DNA from: Rhodococcus sp. OK302
GTDB lineage: Bacteria; Actinomycetota; Actinomycetes; Mycobacteriales; Mycobacteriaceae
Assembly: GCF_002245895.1 (NCBI RefSeq)
Contig: NZ_NPJZ01000002.1
Coordinates: 710,596-774,595 of the forward strand
Direction: 5' to 3'
Length of the DNA stretch: 64,000 bases
Part shown: positions 33,906 to 43,102 of the stretch, one piece after another
Position numbering within the stretch: the stretch's first letter is position 1
Layout of the letters: each line of letters opens with the position of its first letter
Program-made: the position numbers and the translations under genes
The notes under the pieces: generated by a model
Seen by the model: only the letters and a program-made list of their open reading frames with translations
Told to the model about the DNA's origin: nothing
Database searches by the model: none

Positions 33906-36900
33906 GTGACAATTCTCATACCGAACTCTTTCGGATCAGACAGTGCGAGTGCCGATAGTGAAGAACCGGGAGGCCCGCGTCCCTGGATGCGGGTACTTGG
34001 GGAACCGCCTGCCCTTGCGGCCGTTGTCATCGAGCGAGCGAATGTCGAGAATGCCCTTGTCGGGGCATTCTCGCAGGCGCCCGCCGTGGAGCTCATTGCC
34101 GGTGCCGGGTCTGGAAAGACAACGGCTGCAGTGCTTTACGCGAACAAGCGATCAAATTCGGTCACTTGGGTGACCTTGACCTCGGAACTCAGCGCTCACG
34201 AACTCGAGACCGAGCTCGATAGGGCGGTTCGCGAAAGTGCAAGCGCAAGCAAGGAAGAAGACGATCGCCGCGATGCTTGGCATACAGCCCTCGTCGTGAT
34301 TGACAACGCCGAGATTATCGCTGATCGTCCGGACATCGGATTCATCGTGGACGAATTGCTCCAGAGAATCGGTAGCGGCCCGGATGTCCTCCTCCTGACT
34401 CAGCGGCATCTCGGTGCGGCAACAGGTGAGTTGATCCTCCGAGGGCTGTGCAGCGTGATGACTGCTGACGACTTGCTGATCACCAAGCCCGATGTAGTCG
34501 AACTGGCTAGGAAGCTGACGCCATCTCGCACGGTCGACTCCGAGGCGATCGTCCAGAAATCGGTTGGTTGGATCGCAGGCGCCGTACTGCTCATGAGATT
34601 CGACTGCCCGATGCCGACGACGGTATCGCCAATTCTCGTCGACTACATCGAATCGAGTGTGCTCGATGTGCTGCCCACCGCGGGGCAGGACCTTCTGCTG
34701 GCAGGGGCATTGCTAGGGCGGATCACCCGACACGACAGCGCGGGGCTGCTCTCGACGCACGGCGAGCGCATTTTCGCGGCACTGCGCGGTTCCGGGCTGC
34801 CGATGCTCAGAGTCGAGGGCGACACCTTGGTATACGGGCCGATGTTGAGGGCTTGCCTACTCGAAATATTGCCTCGACGTTACTCAACGAGGCTGTCCGA
34901 ACTGCGCCGACGTTTCGCTTTCTATCTCAGCAATGCCGGGCGCTTTGACGACGCCGTCGAATGGAGCATGGGCGCTGGCGAACCGCAGCTCGCCGTTGAA
35001 GCGTTGGAAGCAGGGATTCGGTGTGCCCCCGACCTCGCTGTATTTAGTGATCGAGTCGAGAGATGGTCCGGCTTGATCGGCGAATCCTATGTATCGAACA
35101 GCGACGTACTCACCGCCTGCCTGCTTCGTGCATTACATGCGCGACGAAGCATCGAGCGTGCGGTAACCCTCATTCACCAGCTCGAAGAAGACTCCCGGAT
35201 GGACAATATCCTTGCCGTGGATCCAGGAATTATCGGAATAGTGTTGTGGACGTTGCACAGTCGGCCAGGAGAGGCTGAACACTATGCACAGGGAGCTCAG
35301 GACAATCATCGAGCAGACGCCGTGCGATTCATGCTCGCAGCGACCAGCGGAATCGAACCGGCATTACCTCCGCTCGACACGCGGTGGGAAAACATGGCAC
35401 CCATCGTCCATTGGGGGATGCTGTGGCAGGGACGGTGCGATGACATCGTGGATTCGCTGGGCAGCCTCGATTCGGAGGACAACCCGAATGTAGTCCTCGC
35501 TTCGTTGTGGACCGGACGGATGGATGTGGCTGAGAGTGCCCTCGAACGGATTCCCGAAGAACGCAGCGGGCGTCCGCATGCGGAATTCGCTCGGGCAGCA
35601 ATCGCCATTGCCAAAGGTAATTGCGCAGAAGCACGGCAGATACTCCGGAAAAACGCAGACGAAGCCCGAAGGACAGGCGGCCAGAACCACTTCGAGGTTC
35701 TGGCAGCATGGGCAACCCTCAAATCCGGCGCACCTGCAGAGGCTGCGGCGTTGCGGCAGAGCCTGATCGACATGGACGGCGGTGAGCGACGTGCGATCAG
35801 CGAATGGGCGCGTCTCGTGGTCGGTGTGGCACTTCTGGAACTTGATCACCCGAACGACGCCATGATGGTGTTACGGCCGGCAGTGGATTCGATGTGTCGT
35901 GCTCGCAGACATCTGATGCTTCCCGCCGCAGGCTACGCATTGGCGGAGGCATATGTGCGTATGGGCGACGACGTCACCGCAGCATCAGTTCTCGCCGATA
36001 TTCGTCGGAGAGCGGGAACCCACGGCAGCAGCTACTGGGCCGAAGAAGTGCTGCAGAAATGCCCTCGATTGCAGGGTGGGATGCTGCTCAACCAGCTGGC
36101 CGTCGCCGAAGTACACGCAGAGCCGGAGTTTCCGCAGTTCGCGGCATCGGCTGGTTCGACAGAGGATCGGCAGCCTTTCAGAGTGGAGTTGTTGCCGTTC
36201 CACGAACCGCCGCTGATCGTCGTGGATGGTGTCGGATCCTCGGCGCGGAGGTTGAAGGTTGTCGAGTTGATCGCCGATCTGTCACAGCATCCGGACGGCA
36301 TCGAAAGATCACGATTGCAGGAACGCCTTTTTCCGGAGGTGGGGCGAAGCAAAGGAGGAAATCACTTCCGGCAGATCGTTTTTCGGTTGAGGGAGTTGAC
36401 CGGTGTGCGCCTCGAACGCAGAAATGCGACTGTGGTGGCGTGGCCCGAATCAGTGAACCTCATCGCCGCGGACCGGCAGTTCGAAGCCGAAGTCCTACGC
36501 GCGAGAACAGTCAGTGCGCCGACCGACGCCGATATGCAGGTGCTGCGCGAGGCACTCGACCTTGCGCCGGGCCTCTACCTACCGGGTAGCGACCTGACCT
36601 GGGTGGAGGAACGGCGTACATATCTGTCAGTGCTGTTCGAAGAAGCAGTCACCAAGCTGTTGTGGTGGGCGGTGGAAGCCGGCGACATCGATCTTGTTCG
36701 CCAATACGGTGCAAGAGTATTGGACTTCAACCCCTTCAGCGAAGAGATCTACGGATTGCTGATCCGCGCAGAAAACCTCGGAGGCAATCGAATTGCGGCA
36801 ATGGCAATCTTTCAGCGTGCTCATGCGGCGCTGGGCGAGCTCGGCCTCGAACCCGGGCCCGACCTTCGAAGGCTGGTTCAGGGTGGGCCCGGTTTGCTCA

Positions 36901-36935
36901 GCGACCGCGCCAGTTCGGGGCGCGCTTCTCGGTGA
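33906..36935 (+). CDS. Large ATP-binding transcriptional regulator with C-terminal BTAD domain
   Basis: A 1009-residue regulator. An N-terminal P-loop GAGSGKTT at about residues 66-73 and TALVVIDNAE (Walker B-like) mark a MalT/LAL-type STAND ATPase. The central 350-750 region is helical and TPR-like. Residues about 775-850 look like a winged helix (VVELIADLSQHPDGIERSRL), and 850-1000 a bacterial transcriptional activation (BTAD) domain like that of SARP regulators (LREALDLAPGLYLPGSD). It probably senses a pathway inducer and activates module 3. The start is GTG 33906. Its 3' end overlaps the convergent crotonase gene by 38 bp. Confidence 0.88.
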   Translation: MTILIPNSFGSDSASADSEEPGGPRPWMRVLGEPPALAAVVIERANVENALVGAFSQAPAVELIAGAGSGKTTAAVLYANKRSNSVTWVTLTSELSAHELETELDRAVRESASASKEEDDRRDAWHTALVVIDNAEIIADRPDIGFIVDELLQRIGSGPDVLLLTQRHLGAATGELILRGLCSVMTADDLLITKPDVVELARKLTPSRTVDSEAIVQKSVGWIAGAVLLMRFDCPMPTTVSPILVDYIESSVLDVLPTAGQDLLLAGALLGRITRHDSAGLLSTHGERIFAALRGSGLPMLRVEGDTLVYGPMLRACLLEILPRRYSTRLSELRRRFAFYLSNAGRFDDAVEWSMGAGEPQLAVEALEAGIRCAPDLAVFSDRVERWSGLIGESYVSNSDVLTACLLRALHARRSIERAVTLIHQLEEDSRMDNILAVDPGIIGIVLWTLHSRPGEAEHYAQGAQDNHRADAVRFMLAATSGIEPALPPLDTRWENMAPIVHWGMLWQGRCDDIVDSLGSLDSEDNPNVVLASLWTGRMDVAESALERIPEERSGRPHAEFARAAIAIAKGNCAEARQILRKNADEARRTGGQNHFEVLAAWATLKSGAPAEAAALRQSLIDMDGGERRAISEWARLVVGVALLELDHPNDAMMVLRPAVDSMCRARRHLMLPAAGYALAEAYVRMGDDVTAASVLADIRRRAGTHGSSYWAEEVLQKCPRLQGGMLLNQLAVAEVHAEPEFPQFAASAGSTEDRQPFRVELLPFHEPPLIVVDGVGSSARRLKVVELIADLSQHPDGIERSRLQERLFPEVGRSKGGNHFRQIVFRLRELTGVRLERRNATVVAWPESVNLIAADRQFEAEVLRARTVSAPTDADMQVLREALDLAPGLYLPGSDLTWVEERRTYLSVLFEEAVTKLLWWAVEAGDIDLVRQYGARVLDFNPFSEEIYGLLIRAENLGGNRIAAMAIFQRAHAALGELGLEPGPDLRRLVQGGPGLLSDRASSGRASR

Positions 36936-37692
36936 AGGCACGGGTACCCTCAGCTCGATCGTCGGATAGATACGGGTTAGGCCCGGCATTCAGGCGAAGG
37001 TTTGCGGGTACCGCCATCTCCCAGCCTTTCACCGTCATCTCTTTATAACGACGGAGAGAGAGGGGCGCACGGGTGAGTAGTTCTGCGACCCACTCGTGCA
37101 CCCGGTCCGGGAGTTCGGATTTGGGCCATACTTGGTTGACCAGGCCCATCTGCAACGCTCTCTCGGCACCTACCTGGTCGCCGTAGTAGAGCATCTCCAT
37201 CGCCAGAGCACGTGGGATGAGACGGGGCAGCACTACAGACCCGAAGTTCGCACCCATCCCGCGCCGCGACTCCGGCATACCGAATATCGCGTCGTCGGAA
37301 GCTACCCGCAAATCGCAGGCCATCGCCAATTCGAAACCACCGCCCAGCGCGAACCCGTCGACGACGGCGATGGTCGGCTTGGGTATTTCGAGTACAGCTT
37401 CGTACAGGTTGCGCGCCACTTCGATCATCGGAGTCATAGGTCTGCCTCCAGCGGAGTCGCGCGCCCGCATCTCGACCAGATCCGCTCCCACACTGAAGGC
37501 TCGACCGCCCGCGCCCTGAATCACGACCACCCAGATATCAGGATTCACACTGACTTCCACAGCGGCATTCACTATCGACCGCTTGAGGGAAGAATCGAGT
37601 GCGTTCAGACGATCCGGACGATTGAGCGTCAGCCACGCTGCGTGGCCTCGCTGCTCGAAAAGCAGGACATCTTCATGTGACGATTCGGTCAT
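36898..37692 (-). CDS. Enoyl-CoA hydratase
   Basis: A 264-residue crotonase with both catalytic glutamates, in ALGGGFELAMACDLR and FGMPESRRGMGANFGS, and oxyanion segment AFSVGADL. ATG 37692 with GAAGG upstream is chosen; an in-frame extension overlaps the neighbouring gene and has no similarity. The start overlaps the stop of the HMG-CoA-lyase-like gene by four bases. The last 38 bp overlap the end of the regulator gene on the other strand. It probably hydrates an unsaturated CoA intermediate before cleavage by the lyase-like enzyme. Confidence 0.9.
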   Translation of the reverse strand: MTESSHEDVLLFEQRGHAAWLTLNRPDRLNALDSSLKRSIVNAAVEVSVNPDIWVVVIQGAGGRAFSVGADLVEMRARDSAGGRPMTPMIEVARNLYEAVLEIPKPTIAVVDGFALGGGFELAMACDLRVASDDAIFGMPESRRGMGANFGSVVLPRLIPRALAMEMLYYGDQVGAERALQMGLVNQVWPKSELPDRVHEWVAELLTRAPLSLRRYKEMTVKGWEMAVPANLRLNAGPNPYLSDDRAEGTRAFTEKRAPNWRGR

Positions 37693-38819
37693 CGAATTAC
37701 CTTCACTGAGTCGCGTTGTGCGCTGGTAATGGGTTCTTTCCACGGAGACAGGCCAGCGGAATACACCTGCGGGCCGTTCCGAAAGTGGCTGGCCGCGTGG
37801 ATGGTTTCCACAAATGGCATGTCCATGGGGTATAGCCGCTGACCGCGCGGTCGGGTTCCAGCCAGCGGCGTGCGGCCGTGCAGTGGACGTCCGACGATTT
37901 CTGCCGCCAGCAGAGCTGAATCGATGAGACGGTCGCGATCCACTCCGGTATCGATTCCGCATTCTTCCATGAGATCCACCAGGTCCTCGGTGGGAATCAT
38001 CCCAGCTGCTCGTCCATTTCCGCAGTAAGGGCAGCCGCCGATACCGCCGACGGAGGCATCGACGACTAGGGTCTTGTCCGGCGGCATCGCACGGAGCGCT
38101 GACCACGCGGAGACCAACGCCGCACCACGTTGGTCATGCAGGTGTAGGTGGATTGTGTTGACAGACGGCCATCTACGTAGAATTTCGACGACGAGCTGTT
38201 CCGTTCGCAGCGGCGTGTTCCAACCCATCGGGTCGCCAAGCCAGACGGTATCGACAACGATGGAGGCCTCGGACCACGTGCGCATCATCCGTTCGATGAG
38301 GTCAAGGTTGTCCGCTAGGGAAATATCCCCGATCCAGTTCGACCCGAAGCCGGCGCCGAGTCGAACCGTCGCCGAACTCGCTCCTTCCGCCTGCGCGCGG
38401 GCCACCGCCCCCGGCCACGCCGCAATCTCTTGTGCCTGACTGCGATTGGTGTTGCGTCGAATAAAGACGTCGCAGGCGTGGACCGTCAGGCGGGGTTGCT
38501 CGTCGACGGTCAGCGGGGGGACGAACTGTGCGCGGCGTTGGACCCCCTTGTCGTTGAGGGCCAACGCTGTGTACGTGACCCCCGGCACCGGGGTGAAGCG
38601 GTGTAACAGCTCCTCCACATCCGCCATCTGTGGAACCCACCGCGAACTGACAAACGATCCGACAACGAGATTCCGGAGCCCCGTTGTCGACAGAGCGTCG
38701 AGCAATTCCACTTTGCGCTCGACCGGGATCGACGAGTCTTCGATCTGCATCCCTTCCCTCATCGTCTCGTCGATGATGCGGACCGTGGGAAACGCAATGC
38801 CCCGAGGTTCTGTCGACAT
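37689..38819 (-). CDS. HMG-CoA-lyase-like enzyme
   Basis: A 376-residue TIM-barrel protein of the HMG-CoA lyase/DRE family. The N-terminal RIIDETMREGMQ carries the metal aspartate, catalytic arginine and glutamine; NTIHLHLHDQRG supplies the metal histidines; and GGIGGCPYCGNGRAAG holds the conserved catalytic cysteine loop. The usual DxTLRDG reads DETMREG. HMG-CoA lyases split a 3-hydroxy-3-methylacyl-CoA into acetyl-CoA and a ketone or keto acid, so a branched tertiary-alcohol CoA ester is a natural substrate. It lies between the nicotinoprotein dehydrogenase and a hydratase on one operon. Confidence 0.87.
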   Translation of the reverse strand: MSTEPRGIAFPTVRIIDETMREGMQIEDSSIPVERKVELLDALSTTGLRNLVVGSFVSSRWVPQMADVEELLHRFTPVPGVTYTALALNDKGVQRRAQFVPPLTVDEQPRLTVHACDVFIRRNTNRSQAQEIAAWPGAVARAQAEGASSATVRLGAGFGSNWIGDISLADNLDLIERMMRTWSEASIVVDTVWLGDPMGWNTPLRTEQLVVEILRRWPSVNTIHLHLHDQRGAALVSAWSALRAMPPDKTLVVDASVGGIGGCPYCGNGRAAGMIPTEDLVDLMEECGIDTGVDRDRLIDSALLAAEIVGRPLHGRTPLAGTRPRGQRLYPMDMPFVETIHAASHFRNGPQVYSAGLSPWKEPITSAQRDSVKVIR

Positions 38820-38823
38820 CGGC

Positions 38824-39966
38824 TCAGTGCCCGTTCATCGTCAGCACAGCGCGAATGTTGCGACCTTCCAACTGGTCCGAGAGTGCCCGGTTGATCTCGC
38901 CGAGGGGATACCTGGTAATCATCGAATCGAGGTCGAGAAGTCCGCGACGATAGAGATTCAATAGCGAAGGGACAGCGACCCGGGGATCGAGTGCACCGAA
39001 GAGAGAACCTCGAATTTGCTTGTTGTACAACGCGAATGACCCGATATCGATGGGAACCGGTGTTTCGCCCAATGGGCCCATCCCGACGACGACGAGTACA
39101 CCGTCCTTGCCGGTGAGCTCAAGTCCGTCGTGCAGGATTTCCGAAGTGACGATGCTGGGAGTCAGAATCACCCGATCGGCGCCCTGTCCCCAGGTCAACT
39201 CGTCGACGATCGGCTTTGCATCGGCGATGCTCGCGACGGCGTGTGTGGCACCGAACGTCTTGGCCATGTCCCGGCGGAACGGCAGTGGGTCCACGGCGAT
39301 GATCTGGCCGGCACCGACGTTGCGAGCACCCTGAAGTGCAGCTGATCCCAACCCTCCGGTGCCGACGACGACAACGACGTCGCCAGGTCGGGTCCCGGCA
39401 CGTTCGACCGCTGAGCCCCAGCCCGTGGAAACGCCGCAGGACACAAGACATGCCGCTTCGAACGAGACGTCGTCGGGTATCGGGAGCAGGGAGCGCTCGG
39501 CCACGACGGTGCGCTCCGCGAACGTTCCGAGCTTGGCCATCAGGTAGAGAGGCTCGCCATTGAAGTGATGCCGGTGAGCGCCGTCGGCAAGCTGTCCGCG
39601 CACCATGAAATCTTTGTTGCCATTGCACAGCGATCCACGACCGGATACACAAAACGTGCACGTCCCGCAGATCGGGGAAAAGCTGGCGCACACCCGGTCG
39701 CCAACCGAGAATTTTGTGACGCCGGGACCGATCTCGGCGACTATTCCGGCGGCTTCGTGCCCACCGAGCATCGGAAACAGATCATCATCCCTTCCGGGCG
39801 CCACTCGATCTCCGCTGCGGAAATGCTCGTCGGAATGGCATAGACCAGCCGCAGCCCACTCGACGAGTACCTCACCCGCTGACGGCGGGGACACATCGAT
39901 CTCCACCACTTGCCAGGCCTGATTGCGGCCCGTAACGACTGCTGCAAGGGACTTGTTCGCACTCAC
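38824..39966 (-). CDS. Mycofactocin-associated (NDMA-type) alcohol dehydrogenase
   Basis: A 380-residue zinc alcohol dehydrogenase. GLCHSDEHFRSGD has the catalytic zinc cysteine, GGHEAAGIV the histidine, CGTCTFCVSGRGSLC the structural zinc cysteines and GTGGLGSAAL the Rossmann loop. Length and the HSDEH signature fit the Rxyl_3153-type nicotinoproteins (TIGR03989), which keep NAD bound and pass electrons to mycofactocin. GTG 39966 with GGAGG six bases upstream is the start. It heads a minus operon, divergent from the ferredoxin operon, and would oxidise an alcohol formed by the P450. Confidence 0.9.
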   Translation of the reverse strand: MSANKSLAAVVTGRNQAWQVVEIDVSPPSAGEVLVEWAAAGLCHSDEHFRSGDRVAPGRDDDLFPMLGGHEAAGIVAEIGPGVTKFSVGDRVCASFSPICGTCTFCVSGRGSLCNGNKDFMVRGQLADGAHRHHFNGEPLYLMAKLGTFAERTVVAERSLLPIPDDVSFEAACLVSCGVSTGWGSAVERAGTRPGDVVVVVGTGGLGSAALQGARNVGAGQIIAVDPLPFRRDMAKTFGATHAVASIADAKPIVDELTWGQGADRVILTPSIVTSEILHDGLELTGKDGVLVVVGMGPLGETPVPIDIGSFALYNKQIRGSLFGALDPRVAVPSLLNLYRRGLLDLDSMITRYPLGEINRALSDQLEGRNIRAVLTMNGH

Positions 39967-40049
39967 AGTTGACCTCCACTTCGAATGCACTGGGCCTGCT
40001 GGCTCCGGTCGCCGATTCGGCTCCCACACCCCCTATTTCACCGGAAGAG

Positions 40050-40121
40050 CATTATTGCGCTCGTTACCCCGAATTCGTTCGGTCATCGCAGGCGAGAGTC
40101 GTTAATGGCGTGGGTAACGAG
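40050..40121. promoter_or_regulatory. Divergent promoter region with direct-repeat site C and a 10-bp inverted repeat
   Basis: On the minus strand 40067-40050 reads GTAACG-N6-ATAATG, about 84 bp upstream of the dehydrogenase start. CTCGTTACCC (40060-40069) is also matched by its exact reverse complement at 40112-40121, towards the ferredoxin gene. The 250-bp gap thus carries paired sites suited to control of both operons. Confidence 0.55.
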
Positions 40122-40217
40122 AGACGCAGCATCCTTTGCCGACCGGCGGCATTTCCGCCACCGGTTGGTCCTTCCCCGGCTCCCGATGGACCGGGCATCC
40201 AATTCAGGAGGTGCGCC

Positions 40218-40430
40218 GTGTCCGTGAGGATCGAAATCGCCCGTGATCGTTGCACCGGCCATGGACGGTGCTACATGCTCGTCCCCGAACTGTTCGACTC
40301 CGACGATGAAGGCGCACCTGTGGTTCTGGTCGACGACGCCGAGTTCGCTCGGGCTGATGCCCTGACTGCTGCCGCCAACTGTCCGGAAAGTGCCATTCTC
40401 GTACGCGATCTGGCAACTGGGCTGCTATGA
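40218..40430 (+). CDS. [3Fe-4S] ferredoxin, P450-associated type
   Basis: A 70-residue ferredoxin. Cysteines at 12, 18 and 55 fit a single [3Fe-4S] cluster; histidine 15 replaces the middle cysteine in CTGHGRC, as in ferredoxins that feed actinobacterial P450s. GTG 40218 is chosen because AGGAGG lies at 40206-40211; an upstream in-frame extension is meaningless. It overlaps the acyl-CoA synthetase start by four bases. The nearest P450 of module 3 is at 28583. No matching ferredoxin reductase gene is present. Confidence 0.92.
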   Translation: MSVRIEIARDRCTGHGRCYMLVPELFDSDDEGAPVVLVDDAEFARADALTAAANCPESAILVRDLATGLL

Positions 40431-41977
40431 CCATTCCGATGATTCTCGAGATGGCCGCCACCGTGTGTGGTGACCGCACCGCAGTCGGTGCGCCTGGAGC
40501 CCCGGATTGTCTGACATTCGCCCAGCTGGAAGAAATTTCCTGCGGCGGCGCACAACTCATCCAACGTTCGGGAGCTCGGCACGTCGTGTTCGTCGGCACC
40601 AACGGTCCTGGTTTCACCCTTGCCCTATTTGCCGCAGCACGCGCCGGGGTGCCGATCTCTCCGCTGAACTATCGGCTGTCTGCCGTCGAGTTGCGTAAAT
40701 TGATCGAGCAATTGCCGATGAGCTATCTGATCGTCGATCCTGACTATGCGGCCGACATAGCTGACCTTGCCGAACACGTTATGGTCGGCACCGAATTCTT
40801 CGACGCGGCAGTAGCGGTCGAAGAGTCGACTCTCGATGTCAAAGTCTCACCGGGCGATGCCGCGGTCGTGCTGTTCACGAGTGGAACGACGAGTGCACCC
40901 AAGGGCGTTCTCCTCAGTCACGTCAACCTGTCAGCGTATGTTCTTCAGACGATCGAACTGGGTTCTGCCGATCCTGACGACTGCGCATTGGTCAGCGTTC
41001 CGCCGTACCACGTCGCGGGAATCGCAGCAGTGCTCACCAATACCTATGCCGGCCGCCGCACAGCTCATCTGGCCCATTTCACGCCGCAAGCCTGGTTGGA
41101 CACGGTGCGTACCCATGCCGTGACGAGCGCCATGCTGGTTCCGACAATGCTTGCGCGGATTACCGAACACCTGGGCGTAAACCAGGCGCCGACGCCGTCA
41201 TTGCGATCGTTGTCCTATGGCGGTGCGCGCATGCCGCAACCGGTATTGGAACGAGCGCTGGCGGCCTTCCCTGACGCAGGATTCACCCATGCTTACGGGT
41301 TGACCGAAACATCTTCCACCATAGCTATTTTGGATCCGGACGACCATCAGAATGCTGGAGACTCTTCGGATCCTGGGGTACGCGCTCGACTCGGTTCAGT
41401 GGGAAAACCCGTGCCCGGCATTGAGATCGAGGTACGCCTTGCCGACGGATCGCCGGCACCGGTGGGGACAGTGGGAGAGCTGTTCGTCCGTGGACCGCAG
41501 GTATCCGGCGGATATGTGGGCGCGGGTAGCGCACTCGATTCCAGGGGGTGGTTCGCGACGAGGGACATGGTCCGGTTGTCTGCTGACGGATATATATATA
41601 TCGAAGGTCGTAGCGACGACACCATCATCCGTGGTGGAGAGAACATCGCACCCGCGGAAATCGAGGATGTGCTGCTCCGCCATGAGCACGTCCGGGAGGC
41701 GGCGGTGGTCGGTCTGCCCGACGAGGAATGGGGTGAACAGATCGCAGCGGTCGTTGTACCTGCCCCCGGATCGGATCCCGATCCGGATGCCCTTCGGGAA
41801 TGGGTGCGTTCGCATCTCAGAAGTTCGAAAACACCAGCCAGGATTGCTGTTTGGGGTGAATTGCCATATACGCCTCTCGGCAAATTGGTGCGTCGAGACG
41901 TTATCGCCGAGCTGACGGCCAACTGGACCGACGAAGTTCCCACAAGCACCCGACAGAATGCGACAGCGAGGAGCTGA
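40427..41977 (+). CDS. Acyl-CoA synthetase (AMP-forming)
   Basis: A 516-residue adenylate-forming enzyme. The P-loop-like motif is LFTSGTTSAPKG, followed by YGLTETS, the GWFATRDMVRLSADG aspartate region, GRSDDTIIRGGENIAPAEIE hinge and the catalytic lysine in YTPLGKLVRRD. It would activate the acid formed by the alcohol and aldehyde dehydrogenases to a CoA ester. It is coupled to the ferredoxin upstream and followed after two bases by the 107-residue unknown protein. Substrate unknown; full family length. Confidence 0.94.
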   Translation: MTIPMILEMAATVCGDRTAVGAPGAPDCLTFAQLEEISCGGAQLIQRSGARHVVFVGTNGPGFTLALFAAARAGVPISPLNYRLSAVELRKLIEQLPMSYLIVDPDYAADIADLAEHVMVGTEFFDAAVAVEESTLDVKVSPGDAAVVLFTSGTTSAPKGVLLSHVNLSAYVLQTIELGSADPDDCALVSVPPYHVAGIAAVLTNTYAGRRTAHLAHFTPQAWLDTVRTHAVTSAMLVPTMLARITEHLGVNQAPTPSLRSLSYGGARMPQPVLERALAAFPDAGFTHAYGLTETSSTIAILDPDDHQNAGDSSDPGVRARLGSVGKPVPGIEIEVRLADGSPAPVGTVGELFVRGPQVSGGYVGAGSALDSRGWFATRDMVRLSADGYIYIEGRSDDTIIRGGENIAPAEIEDVLLRHEHVREAAVVGLPDEEWGEQIAAVVVPAPGSDPDPDALREWVRSHLRSSKTPARIAVWGELPYTPLGKLVRRDVIAELTANWTDEVPTSTRQNATARS

Positions 41978-41979
41978 CA

Positions 41980-42303
41980 ATGACGAACCTGACGACACTT
42001 GCATCCGGCGCGCGGCTGCGAAGTCAGGCGTGTACGACCGAGGTGATCGTTATTCGTCCCGGGACCGGTGTAGTACAGGTCACCTGCGGCGGCCAACCGA
42101 TGGTCGACGTGGACGCAACGATTCCCGCAGGACTGGTCGTTGATCCGAACCTGAACTCCGGCAACGTGATCGGAAAACGCTACACGGCAGACGCGGATCC
42201 GACGATGGAGGTGCTGGTGACCAAAGCCGGCGCCGGCACCCTAGCCGACGGAAGTAATCCACTGATCGTCAAAACCGCGAAAAACCTTCCGGCGAGCGAC
42301 TGA
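41980..42303 (+). CDS. Conserved-looking protein of unknown function (107 aa)
   Basis: A small soluble protein with no signal peptide or membrane segment. It has two cysteines, C18 (RSQACTTEVIV) and C36 (QVTCGGQPM), and several glycine/valine-rich beta-like stretches ending in VTKAGAGTLADG and NPLIVKTAKNLPASD. The start lies two bases after the synthetase stop, so translation is surely coupled. I do not recognise a named family, although similar small proteins next to acyl-CoA ligases in mycobacteria and rhodococci seem familiar. A helper or carrier for the ligase or for the next SDR is possible but unproven. Confidence 0.8.
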   Translation: MTNLTTLASGARLRSQACTTEVIVIRPGTGVVQVTCGGQPMVDVDATIPAGLVVDPNLNSGNVIGKRYTADADPTMEVLVTKAGAGTLADGSNPLIVKTAKNLPASD

Positions 42304-42332
42304 ACTCGCATGAATGCACCTGGGGAGAACCA

Positions 42333-43091
42333 ATGAACGACTTGTTGAACGGCAGGACCGCCGTGGTCACCGGCGCAGCCCGCGGTCTGGGACTGGCCAT
42401 GGCGAGAGGATTCCTCGAACACGGAGCCACTGTTGTTCTCGCCGACCTGGACGAAGCCGAGCTTACGGATGTCGTGCACCGGTTGGGCGAGGACGGATTG
42501 CACCGAGCGGTGGCGATGACCTGTGACGTGTCGAACGATTCGTCGATGGCGGCACTGGCCGGGCACGCGGCCGATATGCAGGGCGGACTCGACATCTGGG
42601 TGAACAACGCCGGGATTCTCCGCAACGGAACGATGGCAGAGGTTGCACTCGAGGACTTCAAGCTTCTGATGGATGTCCACGTGCAGGGAAGTTGGCTCGG
42701 CTGCAAATATGCGGGGATACACATGGGTGACCGCACGGGCAGCGGAAGTGGCTCGATAATCAATATTTCGAGTATCGGCGGCAAGGCCGGCCTTCCTGGA
42801 CAAACTAGTTACAGCACAGCGAAATCCGCGATTCTCGGATTGACGAAAGCTGCGGCGAAAGAGCTCGCGCCGAGAAATATCAGAGTCAACACCATTCTGC
42901 CCGGAATTATGCGCACAGCGATGGCGGAGCAGCTCGCTGCCGAGGATCTCGCCTCGCGGCTCGTTGACGTTCCGCTGGGTCGAATCGGCGAACCACACGA
43001 GATCGCCGATGCAGCAGTTTATCTCGCCTCCGACATGTCGAGCTTCGTTACCGGAGCTGCACTCGAAGTGTCCGGCGGGCGATTCATGTGA
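42333..43091 (+). CDS. SDR family oxidoreductase (FabG-like)
   Basis: A 252-residue classical short-chain dehydrogenase. TGAARGLGLAMA is the cofactor loop, NNAGIL the second motif, ISSIGG with YSTAK the catalytic serine, tyrosine and lysine, and NTILPGIMRTAM the C-terminal binding loop. The C-terminus reads GAALEVSGGRFM. Unlike the SDR at 24742 it lacks the mycofactocin-type insertion and should use free NAD(P). In context it probably oxidises a 3-hydroxyacyl-CoA or ring alcohol. It ends the ferredoxin/synthetase operon. Confidence 0.93.
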   Translation: MNDLLNGRTAVVTGAARGLGLAMARGFLEHGATVVLADLDEAELTDVVHRLGEDGLHRAVAMTCDVSNDSSMAALAGHAADMQGGLDIWVNNAGILRNGTMAEVALEDFKLLMDVHVQGSWLGCKYAGIHMGDRTGSGSGSIINISSIGGKAGLPGQTSYSTAKSAILGLTKAAAKELAPRNIRVNTILPGIMRTAMAEQLAAEDLASRLVDVPLGRIGEPHEIADAAVYLASDMSSFVTGAALEVSGGRFM

Positions 43092-43102
43092 TTGCCCCGA
43101 TC

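Noticed and set aside
41590..41602. TATATATATATC repeat
   Set aside because: Short simple run inside the acyl-CoA synthetase, encoding Tyr-Ile codons at a position where hydrophobic residues are usual; no sign of a regulatory role.
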